Position numbers and translations under genes: made by a program | Notes under the pieces: generated by a model | What the model was told of the DNA's origin: nothing | The model's input: the letters and a program-made list of their open reading frames with translations, nothing else | Databases searched by the model: none | Virus record (IMG/VR): IMGVR_UViG_3300029319_000533 | Location: 1 to 23,384 of that record | Origin: a virus | Reading direction: 5' to 3' (one strand) | Length of the DNA stretch: 23,384 bases | Part shown: piece after piece, positions 15,312 through 22,202 of the stretch | Layout of the letters: the number at the start of each line of letters is the position of its first letter | How positions within the stretch are numbered: position 1 is the stretch's first letter

Positions 15312-18300
15312 ATGGCACTTACACAGATCAGCACACAAGGTATTAAAGACGGTACTATCACTGGATCGGATCTTGCCACCAACGTAGATTTGGTTGATAA
15401 CCAAAAGATCAGATTTGGTATAGGTAATGATTTAGAAATTTTTCACTCTGGAACCAACTCTTTTATTAGAGACTCAGGTACAGGTGGATTATACGTTCGA
15501 GCAAGTCAATTTAATGTACAAAATCCTGGTGGCACAGAGAATATGTGCAGGTTTTTGGCCGATGGAACAACAGAATTATATTTTGATGGCAGTAAAAAGT
15601 TAGAGACTACAAGTGGCGGAGTTGATGTTACTGGTAATCTGTCAGTTGCAAATCATATTACACTTCCAGATCAAGCCTCAGGGGTAGGAAAACTAAAACT
15701 AGGAGATGGTGTTGATTTTCAACTTTATCATAACGGTTCACACTCGGTCATTGAAAATCGTACAGGTAATTTAATTTTCTACATTACTTCTACAGGTGAA
15801 TTAGCTGCAAAATTTATTCCTAATGGAGCAGTAGAGCTATATTACGACAACAGTAAAAAGTTTGAGACTACGAGTTATGGAGCATTTGTTAACGGCAGAT
15901 TAAGTCTTGACGATAGTAACAAGATAACTCTTGGAGATTCAATGGATCTACAAATTTATCACGACGGCTCAAATTCTAGAATTATAGATAGTGGAACTGG
16001 TGATTTAATTCTCTCTTCTAGTCAACTAAAGATAAACAATGCAGATAATACTCAAGTTCAAGCAAGATTTATTGGAGGTGGACCCGTAGAGATTTACCAC
16101 AATGGCACTAAAAAGTTTGAGACTACTGCTGGAGGAGCAACAGTTAGTGGAGTATTAAATGTCACATCTCATTTAGATATGAATGATAGTGACATAATAA
16201 AACTTGGAGATGATGATGACCTACAAATTTATCACAATGGAACAGGCTCATTTATAGATAATTCGGGAACTGGTATTTTTTATATACGAGGTAATGGTGC
16301 AAACTCATTACGAATAAGAGCAAAATCTGATGAAGAATCAATTATATGTAATCCTAACGCAGGAGTAGAACTATATTTTGATAATACTAAGCGTTTTGAA
16401 ACTGGCCAATATGGAGCAATATGCACTGGCACGTTACAAACAGATGCTTTAGATATGGGTGATAATGAGAGAATATTACTTGGAGATAGTGATGATTTGC
16501 AGATTTATCATAATACTCATGGTTCTATTAACAACTATACAGGTAATTTATATATTCAAAATAATGTAGGTGGTGACGTAGGTGGTGATATTCACATCAG
16601 AGCAAAAGTTGGAGAAAACTCTATATCTTGCCAAGATGATGGAGCCGTAAAGTTATATTACGATGCAGTTGAAAAGTTTGAAACACAAACAAACGGAATC
16701 ACAGTAATAGGTGGTGTTTATTCAGATGGCTTAATTTGTGGAGATAGCGAAATGGTGGAACTTGGTAATAGTGGAGATTTACAAATTTATCACAATGGAA
16801 CGAACTCTTATATCGCCAATAGTACAGGTGATTTATTAATTCAATCAGGAGGAACTTTACGTCTAGTAAATGCTGATAATAGTGAGAGTTATATAAAATG
16901 TATAAATAATGGAGCCGTAGAGCTATATTACGATAATACTAAAAGGTTTGAAACAAGTTCAAATGGTGTTACTACAAGTGGTGTTCACGTTATTCAAAAC
17001 GAGAATGATACTGCTTATAACCCTGGCCTACCACAGGGAGGAGCTAGATTAACCATATACAATACCGATAATACAACTAGTGGTACGTTTGCTGATATTG
17101 CTTTTTTATGCCATCAGACAAGTCAAGGTCAAGCAAGAATTGGTATGGAATTACCATCAGTAAATAATTCAGAATTATTTTTTATTACAGAAAATAATAA
17201 TAGTCTTAGTGAACGGATGAGAATACAATCTAATGGTGAAATAGCCATGAGATCATCTGGTACGCCATCTGATGCATTAGCTAACCTTCACGTTCAAAAT
17301 GATTCATTTAGAGTAAGTAACGACTCCGATGGTGCAGATACTACTTATTTAAAGGTACATGCACATACTAATGCTACAGATAATGATAGATGGTCAATAG
17401 GTTATGTATCTAACGGTTTAGATGAATGGCATATAAGAAAAGATGGGACTGCTCACTTTAGTGGAAGTGTTAATTCTGGAAGAACAAGAAATGATACTAA
17501 CTCTCCTTCAAATTATTTTCATCATGGTGCTCACTCTGTTAATGCTTATAGCGGAAGAACTGATTTAGCAACAGGTTATAGATCTGGTATTTTTATAAGA
17601 GCTTGGGACGCTGGAGATGATGGAGATAGAAATGTATTTTATTACACTAATTCTGGATCTGATACAACCAGTGTAGATTACGACCAACACCAAAAAATTG
17701 GCATTAAAGCTAATGGTGCGGTTCAAAGTAAATCTAATCTATTTGCTGGTAGATGCGAGTCTGATGAAGGCTCACCAAATAGTGTCTATGCTGGTGCTGA
17801 TGTTAGTATTATTGCGTATCACTCCTCTAATAAACATACTACACTCAGGTCCAGAGATAGTGATAACACAGAAGATATTATAAGAGCCGTTACAGGTGGT
17901 GGTGCTATTTTTAAAGTTGAGTCAAGTGGTAGGGTTGAAGCCGATGGTAGTTATGCCAGCCCTGCTACTGATTATGCTGAATATTTTGAATGGACAGATG
18001 GCAATACAAATAATGCTGATAGAAGAGGTATAACTGTTGTAATGGATGGTGAGAAAATCAGACCAGCTACAGATAGTGATAATACTTCAAATATAATAGG
18101 TGTAGTATCTGCTTTGCCAGCAGTTGTGGGGGGATCAGCCTGGAGTGAATGGGATTTAGCACATCAAAAAGATGCGTATGGTAGTTGGGTTACAGAAGAT
18201 AAAGAATATTTAGTTTGGAATAAATTTGGGACTGACTTTATAGATGGTAAAAAAGTTACACGACCACAACCAAATATAAATGATCACAATGTAAGTCCAG

Positions 18301-18602
18301 AATTTAAATGTTTAGTTAGTGAAATTGAAGCAGAAAAGGCAAAAGGTAACGTACCACAAGCTGCAATAGATCAAAACCTTAGAATTACTAGGCCTTCTAG
18401 AACTTATAATCCTGACTATGACCCAACTAGAACGTATATTCCTAGATCTCAAAGAAAAGAATGGGATGCTATAGGTTTATTAGGAAAGCTTGTGGTTCGT
18501 AGAGGCCAACCAATAGGAGCTAACTGGATACTTATGAAATCAAATGTTGGTGTTGATCCTAGCGATAACAGTATTGTATTAGACAAATACTTTGTAAGGT
18601 AG
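15312..18602 (+). CDS. Long tail fibre with six repeats and a C-terminal G2 self-cleaving domain
   Basis: A 1096-residue fibre. Residues 1-28 (LTQISTQGIKDGTITGSDLA) are a common marine phage fibre start. Residues about 30-565 hold six repeats of about 90 residues, each with 'LGD..DLQIYHNG' followed about 45 residues later by 'VELYYDN.K.FET'. A region with 'SERMRIQSNGEI' and 'EWHIRKDGTAHFSGS' follows. From about residue 880 a peptidase G2-type intramolecular chaperone begins: Asp887 starts DYAEYFEW, then 'DRRGITVVMDGEKIRPA' and 'IIGVVSALPAVVGG', with the C-terminus 'IGLLGKLVVRRGQPIG'. Such domains assist trimer folding and cleave themselves off in Bacillus phage appendages. GGAGG lies eight bases before the ATG. 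Confidence 0.85.
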   Translation: MALTQISTQGIKDGTITGSDLATNVDLVDNQKIRFGIGNDLEIFHSGTNSFIRDSGTGGLYVRASQFNVQNPGGTENMCRFLADGTTELYFDGSKKLETTSGGVDVTGNLSVANHITLPDQASGVGKLKLGDGVDFQLYHNGSHSVIENRTGNLIFYITSTGELAAKFIPNGAVELYYDNSKKFETTSYGAFVNGRLSLDDSNKITLGDSMDLQIYHDGSNSRIIDSGTGDLILSSSQLKINNADNTQVQARFIGGGPVEIYHNGTKKFETTAGGATVSGVLNVTSHLDMNDSDIIKLGDDDDLQIYHNGTGSFIDNSGTGIFYIRGNGANSLRIRAKSDEESIICNPNAGVELYFDNTKRFETGQYGAICTGTLQTDALDMGDNERILLGDSDDLQIYHNTHGSINNYTGNLYIQNNVGGDVGGDIHIRAKVGENSISCQDDGAVKLYYDAVEKFETQTNGITVIGGVYSDGLICGDSEMVELGNSGDLQIYHNGTNSYIANSTGDLLIQSGGTLRLVNADNSESYIKCINNGAVELYYDNTKRFETSSNGVTTSGVHVIQNENDTAYNPGLPQGGARLTIYNTDNTTSGTFADIAFLCHQTSQGQARIGMELPSVNNSELFFITENNNSLSERMRIQSNGEIAMRSSGTPSDALANLHVQNDSFRVSNDSDGADTTYLKVHAHTNATDNDRWSIGYVSNGLDEWHIRKDGTAHFSGSVNSGRTRNDTNSPSNYFHHGAHSVNAYSGRTDLATGYRSGIFIRAWDAGDDGDRNVFYYTNSGSDTTSVDYDQHQKIGIKANGAVQSKSNLFAGRCESDEGSPNSVYAGADVSIIAYHSSNKHTTLRSRDSDNTEDIIRAVTGGGAIFKVESSGRVEADGSYASPATDYAEYFEWTDGNTNNADRRGITVVMDGEKIRPATDSDNTSNIIGVVSALPAVVGGSAWSEWDLAHQKDAYGSWVTEDKEYLVWNKFGTDFIDGKKVTRPQPNINDHNVSPEFKCLVSEIEAEKAKGNVPQAAIDQNLRITRPSRTYNPDYDPTRTYIPRSQRKEWDAIGLLGKLVVRRGQPIGANWILMKSNVGVDPSDNSIVLDKYFVR
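15399..17010 (+). repeat. Six tandem copies of a ~270-bp fibre module
   Basis: The coding sequence for the DLQIYHNG-type motif recurs near 15436, 15720, 15951, 16223, 16500 and 16782, spaced 230 to 285 bases. Each copy also encodes the VELYYDN / FET motif. Copies differ at many bases, so they are diverged in-frame protein repeats, not recent DNA duplications. The most similar pieces are the caaatttatcac stretches in copies 3, 4 and 6. Confidence 0.85.
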
Positions 18603-18609
18603 GGTTGAA

Positions 18610-18638
18610 TTTACAATAAACTGCTAGTATATTATAGT
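18610..18638 (+). promoter_or_regulatory. Sigma70-like promoter after the fibre genes
   Basis: TTTACA (18610-18615) and TATAGT (18633-18638) are separated by exactly 17 bases; each differs from consensus at one position. A start near 18645 would give a leader of about 17 bases before the TTG at 18662. It would drive the coiled-coil, oxygenase and membrane protein genes. Confidence 0.55.
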
Positions 18639-18661
18639 AATACAATATCAATCTAGTAACA

Positions 18662-18841
18662 TTGGATCCAAAGAAAAAATTAGAAGCTCTAAATTCAGAG
18701 TTACAGCAGATAGTAAACAACTACAATGAAGCCTCTAAAGTAGTAGAAAACTGCAAACAAAGAATATTTGAACTTAAAGGAGGGATAGCTGCTGTTGAAG
18801 ATATTTTGACGGTAGAAAAAGTTGAAGATGAAGGTAGTTGA
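18662..18841 (+). CDS. Small coiled-coil protein, conserved in cyanophages
   Basis: A 59-residue protein starting at TTG and reading MDPKKKLEALNSELQQIVNN, then a heptad-like helix to 'CKQRIFELKGGIAAVEDI'. It is one long charged helix followed by a short acidic tail. I recognise the MDPKKKLE...EL start as recurring near fibre or structural genes of marine cyanophages, which supports TTG as the start. Function is unknown; a structural or adaptor role is possible. It overlaps the start of the oxygenase gene by 14 bases and lies just after a promoter candidate. Confidence 0.7.
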   Translation: MDPKKKLEALNSELQQIVNNYNEASKVVENCKQRIFELKGGIAAVEDILTVEKVEDEGS

Positions 18842-19325
18842 CAACTTTTTACCAGAAGAAGATTTTAAATTAGCACAATCATTAATAATGGATTACGGGT
18901 TTCCATGGATGTGGAACGACTCGGTTACTAAAGAAGTGGGTGAAAGTGATCCAGATGAATTTCAATTTATTCATAAATTTTATGATCCTTTGTCAGGAGT
19001 TATGAGTGATTATCCAAGATGGAAAGAGATTATTAAACCTTTTGCTGACTATATGAATCCTATATCTTTAATGAGAATAAAAGCAAATTTAAATGTATCA
19101 ACAGCAGAACATATAACAAGAGAGTTTCATACAGATTTCAATGTAAAATGCACAACGGCAATAGCCTACATGAACAATAATAATGGATACACATTATTTG
19201 AAGATGGCACAAAGGTACAAAGTAAAGAAAATAGAGTGGTTATTTTTGATTCACAAATGCGTCACGCAGGAATACCATGCACAGATGAAAAAAGACGAGT
19301 AGTTATTAACTTTAATTTTATTTAG
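18828..19325 (+). CDS. 2-oxoglutarate/Fe(II)-dependent oxygenase
   Basis: This 165-residue protein from ATG 18828 (a TTG at 18822 is also in frame) begins KVVDNFLPEEDF, typical of small phage and cyanobacterial 2OG-Fe(II) oxygenases. The iron triad is visible as His101 and Asp103 in 'EFHTDF' and His146 in 'MRHAG'. Arg156 or Arg157 in 'KRRVVINF' would bind 2-oxoglutarate. The fold would hydroxylate a protein, nucleotide or sugar substrate; which one cannot be read from sequence. Its place right after the fibre genes is compatible with modification of a virion protein, but this is only inference. It overlaps the preceding small gene by 14 bases. Confidence 0.85.
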   Translation: MKVVDNFLPEEDFKLAQSLIMDYGFPWMWNDSVTKEVGESDPDEFQFIHKFYDPLSGVMSDYPRWKEIIKPFADYMNPISLMRIKANLNVSTAEHITREFHTDFNVKCTTAIAYMNNNNGYTLFEDGTKVQSKENRVVIFDSQMRHAGIPCTDEKRRVVINFNFI

Positions 19326-19449
19326 CTTTTACTGGTATATTTCTATCAATAATTCCGTACATGACATAAAGTGGTGCTAATCCTATAATCAGGAAAAGTA
19401 CCATAAATGTTATTGGTACGCTTGCTTTAATTAGTGCTTCTTTTATCAT
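19318..19449 (-). CDS. Small single-helix membrane protein on the opposite strand
   Basis: The 122-base plus-strand gap between the oxygenase and the next gene is filled on the minus strand by a 43-residue frame. It reads MIKEALIKASVPITFMVLFL and continues IIGLAPLYVMYGIIDRN, ending VKAK. Residues about 10-32 form a clear membrane helix with a lysine-bearing N-terminus. Its ATG shares the CATG with the plus-strand gene at 19448, and its TAA lies inside the last codons of the oxygenase. No Shine-Dalgarno or promoter is evident, and its transcription would oppose the surrounding operon. The coherent hydrophobic pattern and exact fit in the gap support a real gene; function unknown. Confidence 0.55.
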   Translation of the reverse strand: MIKEALIKASVPITFMVLFLIIGLAPLYVMYGIIDRNIPVKAK

Positions 19450-19669
19450 GTTTCAAAAAATAGCTAATGTTTTAAGTATCATCTCATTTGTAATGGTAGC
19501 TTCTATGAGTGGTGGAGCGTATTTTGGATACAAATATGTAACATCAGAAAATTTTAAATCTCAAGTTATGAATGAAATACTTGGAAACGTACAAGGTGCT
19601 ATGCCTAAAGTTTTAGATAATGTAATGCCTAATGTTACTGGACCATCTATGCCTTTGCCTAAAAAATGA
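19448..19669 (+). CDS. Small membrane protein, conserved in cyanophages
   Basis: A 73-residue protein starting FQKIANVLSIISFVMVASM, with one N-terminal membrane helix (about residues 8-28) followed by GGAYFGYKYVTSENF and a polar tail rich in Met, Pro and Val. I recognise this sequence type from marine cyanophages and their hosts, where it is an uncharacterised membrane protein. It overlaps the next gene by four bases (ATGA). No Shine-Dalgarno sequence precedes it. Confidence 0.75.
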   Translation: MFQKIANVLSIISFVMVASMSGGAYFGYKYVTSENFKSQVMNEILGNVQGAMPKVLDNVMPNVTGPSMPLPKK

Positions 19670-20304
19670 GTGAGATTCCTCATTTTAAAATTAACGAGAT
19701 TCAGATACATGAAATACCAATTTGGAAATACAACAATCCAGTAGTAAATTATATAAATAAACCTGTTGTAGATATTCCTGGTTGTGTAAGAGTTCATAGA
19801 AATAACCTTACAAGTCTTATTGATAATGAGAAAGATGAATATGGTACATATACAGAATGCGGTAATTTCAGTATTCCTAGTTTTGAACCTTTGGAGTATA
19901 ACCCCAACGAATTTAAATACACGCAATCAAAAACCCCCAATCAGACGGAAGAATTTATTAATCCGACAATAGAAGGATTAAAATACGAACCTAAAAAAGA
20001 AAAAGACGATCCTCTTTTTGTTGCTTGTCCTGGTAAAAAAGATCAAAGAGTTGGAGATTATCGTAACGAATTTAAGCTGGAGCGTGTTATTGGGCATGAA
20101 AGAAGCGAAGATGGTAGTGAATGTATAACCTTGTATGAAAGCACTAAATTCATCGAGCAATACATACCGAATCCTCCACAGCTTGTTAGCACTGCTGTTA
20201 TTGCTACTGTTGCTGCCTCTACTCCACTACTGCTTAATCTTGTCAAACCTCTTATAAAAAATCTATTTAAAAAACTTACAAAGAAAAAAGATAAGGTAGA
20301 ATAA
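19666..20304 (+). CDS. C-terminally membrane-anchored protein, conserved in cyanophages
   Basis: A 212-residue protein. The N-terminal 170 residues are polar and proline-rich, with 'PVVDIPGCVRVHRN' (about 33-46) and 'PSFEPLEYNPNEFKY'. Residues about 173-193 (LVSTAVIATVAASTPLLLNL) form a membrane helix followed by a strongly basic end (KNLFKKLTKKKDK), which predicts an N-out/C-in tail anchor. Four cysteines are spread through the soluble part. The sequence type recurs in marine cyanophages, without known function. It is the last gene of the plus-strand unit; the hairpins after it face a convergent operon. Confidence 0.7.
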   Translation: MSEIPHFKINEIQIHEIPIWKYNNPVVNYINKPVVDIPGCVRVHRNNLTSLIDNEKDEYGTYTECGNFSIPSFEPLEYNPNEFKYTQSKTPNQTEEFINPTIEGLKYEPKKEKDDPLFVACPGKKDQRVGDYRNEFKLERVIGHERSEDGSECITLYESTKFIEQYIPNPPQLVSTAVIATVAASTPLLLNLVKPLIKNLFKKLTKKKDKVE

Positions 20305-20337
20305 AAAGACCCTATTCGACATGGCGATGGATAGGGT
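20301..20337 (-). terminator. Rho-independent terminator of the minus-strand operon
   Basis: On the minus strand ACCCTAT pairs with ATAGGGT (plus positions 331-337 and 309-315 of the 20,000s block) around a 15-base loop and is followed by CTTTTTAT. It closes the operon of exported proteins just past the stop at 20368. In the plus direction the stem has no T run. Confidence 0.75.
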
Positions 20338-20344
20338 GTCTAGG

Positions 20345-20377
20345 TGGGCAAGTCTAACCGTGCTTGCCTACTGCCCA
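20345..20377. other. Second hairpin in the convergent gap
   Basis: GGCAAG (20347-20352) pairs with CTTGCC (20363-20368) with a 10-base loop; alternatively TGGGCA (20345-20350) can pair with TGCCCA (20372-20377). The two pairings share bases and exclude each other. No T run follows on either strand. It overlaps the stop codon of the minus gene and may only strengthen the neighbouring terminator. Confidence 0.35.
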
Positions 20378-20964
20378 ATTTCAAGTTCGTGAGTGTGCGG
20401 AATAACTTGATTAGGTTTTGGAGCGATACGAACCCCGTCACATAATTTTGCGTACTCACTTTTAGGATCGAAATAAATTCCAGCTAACATAAGTTCTCCA
20501 CAATGCTTAAGTCTTGCTATTTCATAATCTAATTTTTTCGCATTTAACTGTTGTTCTTGTAATTTAATTTGCGTATTAACTGCATCAAGACAAGAATTTT
20601 GAAATCTATTATCGAGTGGGATGTTAAATGTAAATGCGAATCCAAAGTTAATACCTAAAGAATCTTTATTGCCACTATAATTTTCTTGAAAATATAGTAT
20701 ATCACCTGGATTATCGGGTACACCATTATTATCTTCGTCTGTTGGATCATAAACAGGAGTGTGGTAAGTATAATCCATCGGCCTTCTTTGATTAAATGTT
20801 GTAGTTACAAACGGAGTAAATCCCATTTGTGGGCCAGAACAAACTATTCCGTTACCATAATGATTCTCTACCATCGGCCCTCCGAGCACTTGAGTAGCAA
20901 AATTCGATACACTGGATGAAGATTGGGCTACTGGTGCACTTGTGTTTGACACATTAGCAAACAC
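20368..20964 (-). CDS. Exported cyanophage protein with C-terminal coiled coil (start uncertain)
   Basis: The body of this protein includes 'VLGGPMVENHYGNGIVCSGP', 'GFTPFVTTTF', an acidic 'DPTDEDNNGVPDNPGD' (calcium-loop-like), 'GINFGFAFTFNIPL' and a coiled coil 'IKLQEQQLNAKKLDYEIARL' before a cysteine pair (CGE...LCD). The VENHYGNG...GP block recurs in marine cyanophage proteins. The frame runs upstream with a signal-peptide-like stretch, YLLAITLVGNPVFA, at about 20957-20998. However, no ATG, GTG or TTG lies just before it. The nearest canonical start is GTG at 20964, which removes most of the signal; the ATG at 21153 would bury 172 bases in the previous gene and encodes a shadow-like, Arg-rich stretch. 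I use 20964 provisionally. Confidence 0.7.
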   Translation of the reverse strand: MFANVSNTSAPVAQSSSSVSNFATQVLGGPMVENHYGNGIVCSGPQMGFTPFVTTTFNQRRPMDYTYHTPVYDPTDEDNNGVPDNPGDILYFQENYSGNKDSLGINFGFAFTFNIPLDNRFQNSCLDAVNTQIKLQEQQLNAKKLDYEIARLKHCGELMLAGIYFDPKSEYAKLCDGVRIAPKPNQVIPHTHELEIGQ

Positions 20965-20981
20965 TGGATTGCCTACTAAAG

Positions 20982-21407
20982 TTATTGCGAGAAGATAGTT
21001 GTGGTATCTGTTACGCTTTGAGACTCTATGGTGCGTGTTACGTCTGTGACGGATTCTAGACCAGGTGGTGTATAGACTTCTGTAAATTGAAAGGCATCTC
21101 CAGGATTTGTTATTGACCAATTTGGTTTTTCTCCTAAATCTAAACCTGTCCATGTATAAGTCGTACCATTTATATTTTCAGTAATAGTTGCATTTGGAGC
21201 AGATATAGTTGTTCCATCATGTTCGATACCTGATCCTGTAACTGAATATGTGTACCCAGAATTAAAGTTTGATGTTCGTATAGATTCCGTAATAACTGTA
21301 GAGGTTTCTGTGCGTGAGGTGCTGGATCCTTGAGTGAAGTTAGGAACCACAGGCACAGCGTAGACAGGGCTAGATATAAGAAAAACAAACGGCAGTGTCC
21401 TCCACAT
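20982..21407 (-). CDS. Secreted protein, paralogue of its upstream neighbour
   Basis: This 141-residue protein has a clear signal peptide, MWRTLPFVFLISSPVYA, with cleavage expected after residue 17. The mature part is Ser/Thr-rich and beta-like: 'NSGYTYSVTGSG' near 50 and 'PGDAFQFTEVY' near 105. Similar blocks (SSSYSISGSG and AGEAFSFATSY) occur in the neighbouring 164-residue protein, pointing to tandem duplication. It contains no cysteine in the mature part. The ATG overlaps the previous TAA by one base. Function is unknown; export to the periplasm or cell surface of the infected cell is the only supported statement. Confidence 0.7.
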   Translation of the reverse strand: MWRTLPFVFLISSPVYAVPVVPNFTQGSSTSRTETSTVITESIRTSNFNSGYTYSVTGSGIEHDGTTISAPNATITENINGTTYTWTGLDLGEKPNWSITNPGDAFQFTEVYTPPGLESVTDVTRTIESQSVTDTTTIFSQ

Positions 21408-21901
21408 TAGTCAATGGTTAAGTCAGTAACAAACGATCCAGTAATAGTAACGCCTGTACCAGTTCCAGGAGTTAAGGTAATGGTATGGTTATCTAAACCA
21501 ATATCTGCTGTTCCCACGGAGGCTGATTCAGTTGAAGTGATATTTGAGAAGTTTGGTATCTCACCAACTGTACTGGCTGCGGAAGGAGTAGCGTCACCTT
21601 CTACATAACTGGTTGCGAAACTAAACGCTTCTCCTGCTGTAGTTTGCGAAACTGAATCTGGAAAAGTAATTGATGGTACGCCATCTGATGTAGTTCCAAA
21701 GCCACCAATAGAATTGGCATCATCAGAATCTAGTGTGGTTACACCGCTTCCTGAGATACTGTATGAACTAGAAACTTTTTCTGCAATGCTGCCAGCCGTC
21801 ACCGCTTCAAGCTGTACAGATGAAGATATTGTATGGGTTATACCTCCAGCATATGAAGCTGGAATACCAGCAAATAGTAAAAACGTAAAAAAACTTTTCA
21901 T
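21407..21901 (-). CDS. Secreted Ser/Thr/Gly-rich protein
   Basis: A 164-residue protein with signal peptide MKSFFTFLLFAGIPASYA (cleavage expected near residue 18). The mature chain is acidic, rich in Ser, Thr and Gly, and has no cysteine. Features include 'SSSYSISGSGVTTLD', 'AGEAFSFATSY', and a C-terminal 'HTITLTPGTGTGVTITGSF', which looks like a beta-sandwich strand pair. It resembles uncharacterised exported proteins of marine cyanophages. It overlaps the preceding membrane-protein gene by four bases (ATGA) and is probably co-translated with its paralogue downstream. Confidence 0.7.
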   Translation of the reverse strand: MKSFFTFLLFAGIPASYAGGITHTISSSVQLEAVTAGSIAEKVSSSYSISGSGVTTLDSDDANSIGGFGTTSDGVPSITFPDSVSQTTAGEAFSFATSYVEGDATPSAASTVGEIPNFSNITSTESASVGTADIGLDNHTITLTPGTGTGVTITGSFVTDLTID

Positions 21902-22137
21902 TTGATACCTGCTTTATTGTTCTTATTATCTACTATAGTATCTTTTTTCTTTTTTATCTGAAAACCTAGTGATGCAGTAGAAGCTGAAAAAATCGAAGCA
22001 ATAAATGTCGGGTCAAAATCTACGATCTTTTTGCCAGAAGGCGGTTCGTAGTATGAGAGGGACAATAGCGTTGCGGACCATAAAAGCACACAAACTTTCA
22101 CAATGGTTTCAATTTTACTAGGTTCTTGATCTTCCAT
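21898..22137 (-). CDS. Small two-helix membrane protein (holin-like in shape)
   Basis: A 79-residue protein with two hydrophobic segments, about residues 12-30 (TIVKVCVLLWSATLLSLSYY) and 43-60 (PTFIASIFSASTASLGFQ). They are separated by a short charged loop, and a basic lysine-rich C-terminus (KKKKD) follows. Size, two helices and basic tail match class II holins, but no endolysin is visible nearby, so lysis is only a possibility. It is the first gene of the minus-strand operon. The ATG lies close to a divergent intergenic region that would carry its promoter. Confidence 0.65.
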   Translation of the reverse strand: MEDQEPSKIETIVKVCVLLWSATLLSLSYYEPPSGKKIVDFDPTFIASIFSASTASLGFQIKKKKDTIVDNKNNKAGIK

Positions 22138-22151
22138 AAAAGTTAAGATTC

Positions 22152-22180
22152 TTGTCTAATACTAGCAAAGTAGCTATGTT
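22152..22180 (+). promoter_or_regulatory. Weak promoter candidate in the divergent gap
   Basis: TTGTCT (22152-22157) and TATGTT (22175-22180) are 17 bases apart, each matching four of six consensus positions. They lie 22 bases before the ATG at 22203. The 65-base gap must also hold the promoter of the minus operon, for which TAGTAT/TATTAG-type boxes are present but not convincing. Confidence 0.3.
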
Positions 22181-22202
22181 TGGGAAGTAACACATAAAAC
22201 CG

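Noticed and set aside
19561-19926. Minus-strand 121-residue open frame with hydrophobic stretches
   Set aside because: Lies over two supported plus-strand genes and has no start signal or recognisable domain.
20305-20377. tRNA-like or small RNA gene in the convergent gap
   Set aside because: Hairpins are present, but no cloverleaf, T-loop consensus or CCA-end pattern; a terminator explains the first hairpin.
21000-21153. Start of the third exported protein at ATG 21153
   Set aside because: It would overlap the previous gene by 172 bases, and the added segment is Arg-rich and unlike a protein N-terminus.
21414-21905. Two plus-strand open frames over the exported protein gene
   Set aside because: Valine/proline/serine-rich antisense of the Ser/Thr-rich protein; the minus frame has a clear signal peptide and gene coupling.
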